A program made the translations under genes and the position numbers. This document shows, in pieces, positions 1 to 6,909 of a stretch of 20,070 nucleotides of DNA. Position 1 is the stretch's first letter; each line of letters starts with the position of its first letter. Source of the DNA: Pseudomonadota bacterium (GTDB lineage: Bacteria; Pseudomonadota; Alphaproteobacteria; Rhizobiales; Hyphomicrobiaceae); assembly GCA_023430315.1 (NCBI GenBank), contig JAEZAW010000327.1, positions 1 through 20,070 of the forward strand. The letters run 5' to 3'. The notes below the pieces were generated by a model. The model was given only the letters and a program-made list of their open reading frames with translations, did not search any database and was not told the origin of the DNA.

Positions 1-682
1 GACCGACGCGGTTCTTAAGCCGGCCCGCGGCATTGCTCGGACCTCCCGCAGCGTCGGGCGCGCCTTCATAGAGCTGGCCGCCGTAGGGCGGGTCCGTGAA
101 CCAGTAACTGCCGTCGGGATGAGGTACGACGTCGTTGGGAGAATTCATTCGCTTGCCCTGGTAGGCATCGGCCAGAACAGTGACCGAGCCGTCAAGCTCA
201 TAGCGCACGACACGGCGGGTAAGATGTTCGCAGGCGAGTTGGCGGCCCTGGAAATCGAAGGTGTTGCCGTTGGAGTTGTTCGAAGGCAATCGGAACACGC
301 TGACGTGCCCGTCGTCCTCGAGCCAGCGCAGCTGCCGATTGTTCGGAATGTCACTCCACACCAGATAGCGGCCCTGTGCGTTCCAGGCTGGGCCCTCCGA
401 CCAGAGTGCACCGGTCCAGAGCCTCTGGATGGCGCTGTTGGGCTGGGCGTACTGATTGAAGACCGGATCGACAGCAAGAACATCGGGGTCGGTGAAGTAG
501 GTGGGCGGAGCGCCGCCCGGCCCGAAGTCGCGCGGCGGGCTGGTGATGGTGCTGGGCGGAGAGGCTGGCCCTGTCTGCGCTTGTGCCAAGGCTCCATGTG
601 CCACCACCATGGTACCGACACCGGCACCGATGCCCTTGACGAGACTGCGCCGCGATATGATGTGCGCGCCCTGGTGCTTCAT
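1..682 (-). CDS. SMP-30/gluconolactonase-type beta-propeller, Tat-exported, C-terminus beyond the window
   Basis: The first 227 codons are visible; the gene runs off the left edge. The ATG at 682 follows a good ribosome site (GGGAGG, 6 nt away). The N-terminus has a twin-arginine signal, SRRSLVKG (residues 10-17), then a hydrophobic stretch ending in AHGALAQA, so export by Tat to the periplasm is expected. The mature part matches the SMP-30/gluconolactonase/LRE family: LWSEGPAW (Glu96) and MNSPNDVV (Asn183) are the places where the family binds its divalent metal. Later ligands are outside the window. The family opens sugar lactones or related esters. Placed next to a PQQ sugar dehydrogenase, it could hydrolyse the lactone that such an enzyme makes; this is inference. 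It is transcribed leftward, divergent from the DUF1080 gene. Confidence 0.88.
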   Translation of the reverse strand, partial: MKHQGAHIISRRSLVKGIGAGVGTMVVAHGALAQAQTGPASPPSTITSPPRDFGPGGAPPTYFTDPDVLAVDPVFNQYAQPNSAIQRLWTGALWSEGPAWNAQGRYLVWSDIPNNRQLRWLEDDGHVSVFRLPSNNSNGNTFDFQGRQLACEHLTRRVVRYELDGSVTVLADAYQGKRMNSPNDVVPHPDGSYWFTDPPYGGQLYEGAPDAAGGPSNAAGRLKNRVG

Positions 683-865
683 GTGGAGCCTCCCTAGGAT
701 TTTGTTGAAGTATTGAGATAGCGATTACGAACCTGGATTCTGGCTGAAATGCGCGCGCGACTGCTCCGATGTACGTCGCACCACCAAGCGATACGCGAGG
801 ACTGATCGTGATTGATACTCATGGCGTTCCTCAGCCGTCGCGCTAGCTTTCTTGGGAGGTGACTC

Positions 866-1507
866 TTGGATCACTTCGTTGCGCGGGTGCTCTTTCTGTG
901 CGCTTTCACCATAAGCTCACCGCTTTTCGCAGGGGAAACCAAACGGCTGTTCGACGGCAAAACCCTGACGGGTTGGGAGGGCGATACCAAGTACACTTGG
1001 CGCGTCGAGAAGGGCGCCATCGTCGGTGGCTCCCTCAACAAGGTCGTACTTCGCAATGAGTTTCTCAGCACAACTCGGCACTACGGTGACTTCGAGCTGA
1101 AAGTGACATTCAAACTTTTGGGTGATCGTGAGCAACGTAACGCAGGTGTGCAGTTCCGAACCAAACGCATACCTAATCATCATGAAGTATCCGGCTATCA
1201 GGCAGATATTGGGCAGCATTATTGGGGCGCGCTTTACGACGAATCGCGTCGCGACCGCATCCTCGCTGGTCCGAATCCAAAGGTCATCGAAAGCTCGGTG
1301 AAGCAGGGGGACTGGAACACTTACGTTGTCCGCTGCGAGGGGCCGCGCATTCGCCTTTGGCTAAATGGTGTGCAGACCGTGGACTACACGGAGGAGGACC
1401 CCACTATCGAACGCTCGGGGATCATCGGGCTTCAAATCCACGGCGGCGCGAAGGCCAAAGTCCACTACAAGGACATCACCATCGAGGAACTACCCAAGTC
1501 TGATTAG
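866..1507 (+). CDS. secreted DUF1080 (3-keto-disaccharide hydrolase-like) protein
   Basis: A protein of 213 residues. The start is a TTG at 866, chosen because GGGAGG lies exactly 6 nt upstream and because it gives a clean Sec signal peptide (residues 1-22, ending SPLFA before Gly23). The mature part is one DUF1080/PF06439 concanavalin-like domain: LFDGKTLTGW (28-37), NAGVQFRT (92-99), the VSGYQADIG...YWGALYDE region (108-126), DWNTYVVRCEGPRIRLWLNG (149-168) and the closing GIIGLQIHGGAKAKVHYKDI. Some members hydrolyse 3-keto-glycosides; for most members, including this one, the substrate is unknown. It stands alone on the plus strand and converges with the cytochrome gene at 1552. The periplasmic location fits the sugar-oxidising neighbours. 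Confidence 0.85.
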   Translation: MDHFVARVLFLCAFTISSPLFAGETKRLFDGKTLTGWEGDTKYTWRVEKGAIVGGSLNKVVLRNEFLSTTRHYGDFELKVTFKLLGDREQRNAGVQFRTKRIPNHHEVSGYQADIGQHYWGALYDESRRDRILAGPNPKVIESSVKQGDWNTYVVRCEGPRIRLWLNGVQTVDYTEEDPTIERSGIIGLQIHGGAKAKVHYKDITIEELPKSD

Positions 1508-1551
1508 AGTCGCGAAGAAAGAAAGCCGGTGCCGTTCAGACCGCGATGCCG

Positions 1552-1938
1552 TCAGGGGAAGAAATCGTCACTCATGACATACGCAACAAGTGCGATAATT
1601 TCGTCCGGCTTGTAGACGTCCCGCCAGGATGGCATCTGTCGAAACCCATTGTGCGTGCGATCCCAGACAAACTCTGGCTTGTACTGTCGGGGCTGCAGTT
1701 TGGGCGCCTTGCCGGGATAGGCTTTCGCGCCATGGCAATGCGTGCATTGCTCCTGCCACAGCTTCTCTCCCACGGCTATTACCTTGCTGTCCTTCAGGGT
1801 CGCCGCCGGTAACGATGGCGGAGGATCCCGGGGAGGCTCTTGTTCGTCTTTCGTCTGCGCCATCGCATTAGTCGCGAGAATGGATATCGCGCTGGCGAAT
1901 ACGATAGCCTGAAGCTTGGTGCCGTACATCGCAGACAT
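1552..1938 (-). CDS. small periplasmic c-type cytochrome paired with the PQQ dehydrogenase
   Basis: A protein of 128 residues with a signal peptide (1-27, ending in NAMA before Gln28) and one haem c site, CTHCH (65-69). Met102 in RQMPSW is the likely distal ligand. The frame is open upstream to 2082, but that part (2082-1939) contains the intercistronic hairpin and no signal peptide. ATG 1938 or ATG 1929 is therefore preferred; neither has a strong ribosome site. It lies 85 nt downstream of the PQQ dehydrogenase gene on the same strand, so its likely role is to take electrons from that enzyme in the periplasm. It is a class I-like monohaem cytochrome; I cannot place it in a named subfamily. 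Confidence 0.85.
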   Translation of the reverse strand: MSAMYGTKLQAIVFASAISILATNAMAQTKDEQEPPRDPPPSLPAATLKDSKVIAVGEKLWQEQCTHCHGAKAYPGKAPKLQPRQYKPEFVWDRTHNGFRQMPSWRDVYKPDEIIALVAYVMSDDFFP

Positions 1939-1963
1939 TTCTCGAATCCCAAGAACTCGCTGC

Positions 1964-1994
1964 GGAAGAAGTGGCTCGATGAGCCGCTTCTTCC
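1964..1994 (-). promoter_or_regulatory. 14-bp intercistronic stem-loop between dehydrogenase and cytochrome genes
   Basis: Arms 1964-1977 and 1981-1994 pair over 14 bp (one G-T wobble at 1972/1986) around a 3-nt loop. On the transcribed (minus) strand there is no T-run after the stem, so it looks more like an mRNA-stabilising or processing element, or a partial terminator, than a simple intrinsic terminator. It would let the upstream dehydrogenase be made in excess over the cytochrome. Confidence 0.7.
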
Positions 1995-2023
1995 CAGCGC
2001 AGGTCGTCTGGTAACGCAGCGCG

Positions 2024-3304
2024 TCAGTTGGCAGGTACGATTTTGTAGATCTTGTCGTGACCGCCCACTGGACCGGTTGCAATGCTCGTCAATGCATAAA
2101 CCTCGCCCTTGTCATCCTGGCCGAACGCCAAGACGTAGGGCAGCGTCTGCATGCCGTCGACAGCGGCAACTTCCATAGTCCATTTGCCGTCGGCGCCTTT
2201 GGTTCCGAAGAATATTTGACCGTCCATCGTCGCAAACGACTTTGACCAGTCGCCGAAGATGTACTTGCCATCCCACGCTTTGTGGGGACCGCGATACACA
2301 TGTCCACCAGTGACCGAGATGCCTTTGCAATCCGACTTCACGGCAGTGCAGTTGTTGTAGACGATGATTGGCGGTGTCAGCCCGGCCTGGTCGCATGTGG
2401 CGGGATGACTATCCGGCTTCGCAAAGTCGAAGCACTTATTCGCTTCCATGCGGCGCCAACCGAGATTAGCGCCTCGACTGATGATGCTGATCTCCTCGAA
2501 GGAATTCTGCTGCACGTCGCCGCAAATAAGCGCCCTGTCGCCACCCGGATCAAAGGTGCACCGCCAGGGATTACGCAGCCCCAGTGCCCAGATCTGCGGC
2601 AAGGCATCGCTCTGACCAACGAACGGGTTGTCGGCCGGAATGAGATCTGGCTTGCTCAGGTCGAGCCGCAACATCTTCCCGTGGAGCGATCTCATGTCTT
2701 GGCCATTGCCAATCGCCACATTGTGGCCGATGCCCCAGTCGTTGGCATACCCTCCATCACCGGTGGATATATAGAGCATTCCGTCCGGCCCGAAGCCGAT
2801 CCAGTGACCGTTGTGATTGAACTGCGGATGGTCGAGTTGGGAAATAACCCGCTCGTTTGTTGGATCGGCCTTATTGGGATCAGTCTTGGAGACTTGAAAC
2901 TCGGATACGACGTTGGTGTGAGACCACCAAAGGCGGCGGTCGAGCTCGCTGCCGCGAAGCGGAGCCGAGTAGGCAAGGTAGAACTTGCCGTTTTCCCTGT
3001 AGTTCGGGTGGAACGCCAAACCGAGCAGTCCGCGTTCATCAAAGAAATGGTGCTGCGTCACCATCTTTGGGCCGATATTGATGAACGGCTCGGGCAGCAA
3101 GCGGCCCTTGCTATCAATGATCCGCACTTGGCCGTGCTGTTCGATAAAGGCCATGCGGCCCGTGCCGTCTGGGATCGACACCATCGCTAGCGGATGGATG
3201 AGCCCGCCGGCAACTTCCTGAAGTTTGATTTTGACCTGAGCGAGAGCCGGGGTCGCCATAGCCATGATCGTGGCCACGGCGATGCCAGTGAACCTAAGGC
3301 GCAT
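2024..3304 (-). CDS. PQQ-dependent sugar dehydrogenase (glucose/sorbosone dehydrogenase family), periplasmic
   Basis: A protein of 426 residues. ATG 3304 follows GGGAGG at about 9 nt. The Sec signal peptide covers 1-22 (ATPALA before Gln23). The rest is a six-bladed beta-propeller of the GSDH family (PF07995): RGLLGLAFHP (91-100), NHNGH (163-167) with a His at the place of the catalytic base, TGDGG (181-185) at the Ca/PQQ site, GLRNPWR (242-248) with the PQQ-facing Arg244, and SFEEISII...NLGWRRME (268-287). Several Cys residues (261, 291, 304, 319, 326) could form disulfides. The family oxidises aldoses or similar alcohols/aldehydes with PQQ. The exact substrate cannot be read from sequence. 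It forms a pair with the cytochrome gene downstream. Confidence 0.9.
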   Translation of the reverse strand: MRLRFTGIAVATIMAMATPALAQVKIKLQEVAGGLIHPLAMVSIPDGTGRMAFIEQHGQVRIIDSKGRLLPEPFINIGPKMVTQHHFFDERGLLGLAFHPNYRENGKFYLAYSAPLRGSELDRRLWWSHTNVVSEFQVSKTDPNKADPTNERVISQLDHPQFNHNGHWIGFGPDGMLYISTGDGGYANDWGIGHNVAIGNGQDMRSLHGKMLRLDLSKPDLIPADNPFVGQSDALPQIWALGLRNPWRCTFDPGGDRALICGDVQQNSFEEISIISRGANLGWRRMEANKCFDFAKPDSHPATCDQAGLTPPIIVYNNCTAVKSDCKGISVTGGHVYRGPHKAWDGKYIFGDWSKSFATMDGQIFFGTKGADGKWTMEVAAVDGMQTLPYVLAFGQDDKGEVYALTSIATGPVGGHDKIYKIVPAN

Positions 3305-3333
3305 TTGGACGTCCTCCCAAAATGAGCGATCTG

Positions 3334-3352
3334 GCTTGCTTCATTGGCAAGC
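3334..3352 (-). promoter_or_regulatory. leader stem-loop upstream of the first PQQ dehydrogenase
   Basis: GCTTGC (3334-3339) and GCAAGC (3347-3352) form a perfect 6-bp stem with a 7-nt loop, about 30 nt before the start codon. Flanking TGAGC/GCTCA (3323-3327, 3351-3355) offers an alternative pairing that shares the GC at 3351-3352. It may affect translation or mRNA stability; no known riboswitch is recognised. Confidence 0.35.
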
Positions 3353-3381
3353 TCATTCGCAGGCAATTTGCTCCTTTAGTT

Positions 3382-3387
3382 ATTATA
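3382..3387 (-). promoter_or_regulatory. candidate -10 box (TATAAT) for the PQQ dehydrogenase gene
   Basis: A perfect TATAAT on the minus strand, about 80 nt before the start codon, in the 144-nt gap after eboC. No good -35 box lies at 16-18 nt; TTGGAG occurs at 20 nt. If real, it separates this gene pair from the eboDEC unit, which is on the same strand and upstream. Confidence 0.4.
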
Positions 3388-3448
3388 GCCTCGAGGCCAA
3401 CGGCAGCCTCCAAGCTAGCTCACAATCATCCCATATTTAGGGCGATTT

Positions 3449-4321
3449 TCAGGTGCCGCTGACCCAGCGTTGCAGCGCAAGAGTTAAGAGAAAGCACAAT
3501 CCTGCTACAAGTGCGGCGCTTACAGCGCCGGCTGCGGAAAGGAACAATGCGTCGACCAGAGAGATGCCCGCAATAAGGCTTACGACGGCGCGCGGAACAT
3601 CCCCTTTGGAGCGGCGCATCAGAAAGTAAAGCGCCACTAGGGTCCAGATGGCAAGAGCGATGAGCGCTGCTGCTGCCAGAACGTCGCCTTGTAAAACGAT
3701 AGCTAGGCCGTAGAAGATTGGCGCACCAAGAAAAAGTAAGGGCCACAGCCTGTCGAGGCGATCGAGTGCCTCTTGCTTGGCGGCATATGTCAGGCCAATG
3801 AGGTAGCAGAGACTGACGAGCGCCGCGACGAACAGCATGGCTGACGGAGCCGTCGCCGCCGCATAGCCCGCGGTTACGTATGCGAGAACACGGCACAATC
3901 CCATGAACAGCGGGCTCAAGGCATTACCCTTGTGATGCCAATCGTAGAACAGAATGGCGGCTGCAAGTGCCAGCGCTGCCATCATCGGTCGTACACCCGT
4001 TTCTGACACCGCTGCGCTCCCCCAAAGGATGAACGCGAGGCCGCCGAGCATCAGGCCGAATCCAACTCCAAACACGGTAGTCACCGACACGGCGCCGGCA
4101 GGGATCGGTCGATCTGGTCGTTCTACTGCGTCAATCTCATTGTCGAAGGCGTCGTTGAGATACATGCCAGACACATAGAGCAGCGAAAGGCCGATCACGA
4201 CCAGAAGTGTCGTTTGCGTCCAAATCTCGCCGCCCGCGAGGGTCGTCCCGGCGAGTGCGTTGGTCCACACAGTTGGTAGATTGGACACCCGTCCCAAACG
4301 AAGGGCAGTCGCCAGAGTCAT
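3449..4321 (-). CDS. eboC: EboC, UbiA-like membrane prenyltransferase
   Basis: A 290-residue membrane protein with about eight to nine hydrophobic segments. The first Asp-rich motif of the UbiA family is intact: NDAFDNEIDAVERPDRPIPAG begins at 56, with Asp57, Asp60 and Asp64. Further marks are YDWHHKG (126-132) and MGLCRVL (140-146). The second Asp-rich motif is degraded: the place reads TYAAKQEALDR (178-188), without the usual DxxxD. This agrees with EboC being a divergent UbiA-like protein. UbiA enzymes join a prenyl diphosphate to an aromatic or sugar acceptor in the membrane; the acceptor for EboC is not known. Its ATG overlaps the eboE stop (ATGA at 4321-4318), so translation is probably coupled. 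It is the last gene of eboD-eboE-eboC. Confidence 0.88.
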   Translation of the reverse strand: MTLATALRLGRVSNLPTVWTNALAGTTLAGGEIWTQTTLLVVIGLSLLYVSGMYLNDAFDNEIDAVERPDRPIPAGAVSVTTVFGVGFGLMLGGLAFILWGSAAVSETGVRPMMAALALAAAILFYDWHHKGNALSPLFMGLCRVLAYVTAGYAAATAPSAMLFVAALVSLCYLIGLTYAAKQEALDRLDRLWPLLFLGAPIFYGLAIVLQGDVLAAAALIALAIWTLVALYFLMRRSKGDVPRAVVSLIAGISLVDALFLSAAGAVSAALVAGLCFLLTLALQRWVSGT

Positions 4322-5517
4322 GCTGTTAGGATGTCCCTAACCCAGCCGAGCTCGCGCGCAACCGCAGTCGAGGCATCGACCCGTCGCAGTTCCTCAGGCA
4401 GCACGTCGAAGGTGTAGGTTTCGACCTCGAGATGATCGCTGATCGGAGTGCGTTGGTGCAGCGCCAGGATCTCGCGTAGGAAGTCCTGCGTCGTGTCGAG
4501 TTCAGGAAGCGCAGACATGAAGATCGGCACGTGGCAGTGCACACGCCACTCGTTTCCGACCGCCTGCTCAAAGTTCGCAAAGGCCGGCACCAGGTCGAGG
4601 AAGCGGACGAGGCTACCGTCCGGCTTGCGCTCGACAACTTGATGCAGATAAACGCCATCATCGAAGCGCCGGAGCAGGTCGATGGTGCGCCCATCTACAC
4701 GCGGGACCTTCAGCGCCGCCGAGAGCTGTAGTTTGAAGATGCCAATGCCGGCACGTGCCAGACGCGCCAAACTTTCCGAAGCGTTCTCGAACTCGACGGC
4801 GGCATGGCAGACATCGTAGCAGATGCCGAGGTGACGCCTGAGGGCGCGCTCCGCGGCGATGACATCGAGCCTCGTCAAGTCGGCAAACCGTCGAACCGCT
4901 GATGACGAGAAGATCCTCTCCTCGAAGAACCGCGCCGCCTCCTCGATGGTTTCGAGGTAGCACATGGGCTCAGGCTCCAGTGCCAGCGTGATGGTACGCC
5001 CGGACCTTTCGGCCAGCCGCACAAGGTGGGCAGCGTGCTGTAGAAGATTTTCGGCTATCCGCTCGATCGCTCCGGGCTCTCGGCCGATCGGCCGAAACGT
5101 CGCGGGCACCGTGCTGACGCTGCCGGTGATGCCGGCATCCAGCGGCAACAACTCGGCGAGCAGATCAGCCAGGCGGTTGCTATAGGCTACGCGTTCGGCA
5201 AAGCGCCAATCCGGTTGATAGACGTCCTCCTTGACCCGGGTCCCGTGAAACGGTCCGTAAGGAAAGCCATTGATCGTAAAGACGTATAACCGTTCACGGG
5301 CGAGAAAATCCTTGAATGCCTCGAATTCCGAGGCGTTCGCAAGGGTTTCGGAAGCGATTGCGGAGAGGCGGAGCCCAACACCCATAGTTTCGTTGGGAGC
5401 GAACAGCTGTTTCACCTCTGGCAGGTGGCGCTTGAGCCCGATGAATGTGTCAGGCCAGGTTTCACCGCGGTGAATGTTGGTGCAGTAGGTGAGGTGCGCT
5501 CCGCTCGTGGTCTTCAT
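4318..5517 (-). CDS. eboE: EboE, TIM-barrel metabolite traffic protein (sugar-phosphate isomerase/epimerase fold)
   Basis: A protein of 399 residues. The start at 5517 was chosen because its ATG overlaps the eboD stop (ATGA) and gives the family's usual beginning: LTYCTNIHRGETW at 9-21. Open frame continues upstream to 5718 but is inside eboD. The fold is an AP-endonuclease-2/xylose-isomerase-like TIM barrel. Likely metal ligands are Glu181 (LALEPEP), Asp235 and His238 (ICYDVCH), a His in VHCHVP (327-329) and Glu365 (LEVETYTF). Ebo genes in Nostoc punctiforme are needed to move the scytonemin monomer to the periplasm; what EboE does chemically is unknown. It is the middle gene of the coupled eboDEC unit. 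Confidence 0.9.
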   Translation of the reverse strand: MKTTSGAHLTYCTNIHRGETWPDTFIGLKRHLPEVKQLFAPNETMGVGLRLSAIASETLANASEFEAFKDFLARERLYVFTINGFPYGPFHGTRVKEDVYQPDWRFAERVAYSNRLADLLAELLPLDAGITGSVSTVPATFRPIGREPGAIERIAENLLQHAAHLVRLAERSGRTITLALEPEPMCYLETIEEAARFFEERIFSSSAVRRFADLTRLDVIAAERALRRHLGICYDVCHAAVEFENASESLARLARAGIGIFKLQLSAALKVPRVDGRTIDLLRRFDDGVYLHQVVERKPDGSLVRFLDLVPAFANFEQAVGNEWRVHCHVPIFMSALPELDTTQDFLREILALHQRTPISDHLEVETYTFDVLPEELRRVDASTAVARELGWVRDILTA

Positions 5518-6728
5518 CGCGCGCTCTGCCGTGTTTTCAGCCATGTGATGGCCCCGAGGATGCGTTCCTCGTCCATCTCGTGCACCTCTACGCCCCGACC
5601 GATGTCCTCCAGCAGCGTGATCGTAAGCTCTCCCCCCAGATGCTCGCGGAACTCTCTGATCCCCTGCAAAAGAGGATTGCTGCCGTCGGCAGAACGAGCA
5701 TCGACGACCGGATGCCACAGCCGGAAGCCCAGCAGCTCGAGCAGGGCCGCAACTCGGTCTTCGGTTCCGGGGGCGAGCAGGCCGGCCAGCACGGAATAAC
5801 GCGTATCAAGCGCAATGCCGATGGCAACTGCCTCGCCGTGGCGTACGTGATTGCGGGTGAGGGACTCGATCTTGTGGGCGGCCCAATGGCCAAAATCGAG
5901 GGGGCGCGCACTGCCGGCCTCGAACGGGTCGCCCCCGTGTCCGATCTGGTGCATATGAAGCTCGGCGCAGCGGCGGATCATGTACGCCATCGTGGAGGCA
6001 TCGAAAAGCGATAGTCCGTCGATATTGCGCTCGAGCCAGCGGAAGAAATCAGCATCACGAATGAGCGCGACCTTCACCGCTTCCGCCATACCCGCGATCT
6101 TCTCGCGCGGCGGCAAATCGGCAATGAAAGCCAGGTCGTTGAGGACGGCGAAAGGCGGAGCAAACGTGCCGACGAAATTCTTCGATCCCTTTAGATTGAC
6201 GCTGTTCTTCACGCCGACCCCGGAGTCGTTTTGTGCGAGAACCGTCGTCGGAACGCGGATCAGCCGGATACCGCGATGGCTGGTCGCGGCTACGAGCCCG
6301 ACTGCATCCAGAACGGCCCCACCGCCTATGGCGATCACGAACGAATGCCGGTCGATGCGGTGTTCCTGAATGAGCCCCTGCATCCATTCCACGTGGAAGA
6401 GCTCGTTTTTTATCTTTTCGCCGCCCGCCACTTTCTGCGGGGCGGCAACCAGCTCGATCGCCGTGTTGTGGGCGCTGGCATAGGCTTCGATTTCGCCGAT
6501 CAGAGCAGGGCGAGCATCACACACGCCATCATCGACGAAAACGATGCAGCGGTGCCGTCGCTCCCGCTCGAGCCGCGTAATCGTCTCCCGCAGCACCGGA
6601 TTGTCGAGCGCGAAAAGATTCTTCGTAAAGTGGACTGGATATTCGTAAGAGACCGCAAAGCGCTGGAGATATACCGATGCGCCGTTCGGTGATGTCTCGG
6701 AGACGGATGGTTTGGCAACCTCTCCCAT
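5514..6728 (-). CDS. eboD: EboD, 3-dehydroquinate synthase-like sugar-phosphate cyclase
   Basis: A protein of 404 residues; ATG 6728 follows GGGGAG. It belongs to the dehydroquinate synthase superfamily: NAD-site GGEKIKN (102-108) and IGGGAVLDAVG (134-144), VPTTVLAQNDSGVGVKNSVN (159-178), and the zinc ligands Glu216 (AEAVK), His281 (DFGHWAAH) and His297 (HGEAVAIG), with the same 16-residue gap between the two His as in known enzymes. It is longer than AroB (about 360) because of an N-terminal extension. Several residues near the substrate differ from AroB: QVDSSVGGKT-type becomes QNDSGVGVKN, and LNFGH becomes LDFGH. A specialised cyclase of the ebo cluster is therefore more likely than the housekeeping AroB. 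It is the first gene of eboDEC and divergent from eboF. Confidence 0.88.
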   Translation of the reverse strand: MGEVAKPSVSETSPNGASVYLQRFAVSYEYPVHFTKNLFALDNPVLRETITRLERERRHRCIVFVDDGVCDARPALIGEIEAYASAHNTAIELVAAPQKVAGGEKIKNELFHVEWMQGLIQEHRIDRHSFVIAIGGGAVLDAVGLVAATSHRGIRLIRVPTTVLAQNDSGVGVKNSVNLKGSKNFVGTFAPPFAVLNDLAFIADLPPREKIAGMAEAVKVALIRDADFFRWLERNIDGLSLFDASTMAYMIRRCAELHMHQIGHGGDPFEAGSARPLDFGHWAAHKIESLTRNHVRHGEAVAIGIALDTRYSVLAGLLAPGTEDRVAALLELLGFRLWHPVVDARSADGSNPLLQGIREFREHLGGELTITLLEDIGRGVEVHEMDEERILGAITWLKTRQSAR

Positions 6729-6909
6729 GTGCTCCCCGGCATTCCTGTTCGTCGGCTTCTACGGCCGAACCTGCAACAGGCAGATTGCGCCGCCGCTCGA
6801 CGTCAAGTCAAGGCGTGCGTCTTCGGCCGGTCATCCAAGATATTGCCCACATATTGTGCTCGTGCTTTTGTGAACACTGCCACGGCGGCGCGCTCGGCGG
6901 AACAGCAGA
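6729..6909. promoter_or_regulatory. divergent promoter region between eboD and eboF
   Basis: This 181-nt gap must hold the promoters of both eboDEC and eboF. Visible elements are a TTGACT -35-like box for the minus strand (6811-6806, only a poor -10 at 17-18 nt); two ATATTG direct repeats 11 bp apart, one helical turn (6840-6845, 6851-6856); and GTTCG/CGAAC arms (6747-6751, 6766-6770). No strong promoter can be named on the plus strand. Confidence 0.5.

Noticed and set aside
119..697. Open frame of 192 codons on the plus strand at the left end
   Set aside because: It is antisense to the Tat-exported SMP-30 protein, whose reading frame continues beyond the edge and has family motifs and a good ribosome site.
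2282..3190. Open frame of 302 codons on the plus strand
   Set aside because: It lies wholly antisense to the PQQ dehydrogenase, which has signal peptide and family motifs; the antisense product has no domain likeness and no ribosome site.
5514..6728. Housekeeping aroB
   Set aside because: The context (eboE and eboC coupled behind it), the N-terminal extension and the changed substrate motifs point to the ebo-type cyclase.
6840..6856. Two ATATTG repeats in the eboD/eboF gap as a defined operator
   Set aside because: Only 6-nt direct repeats; the 11-bp distance is suggestive, but chance cannot be excluded, so they are noted only within the promoter region.
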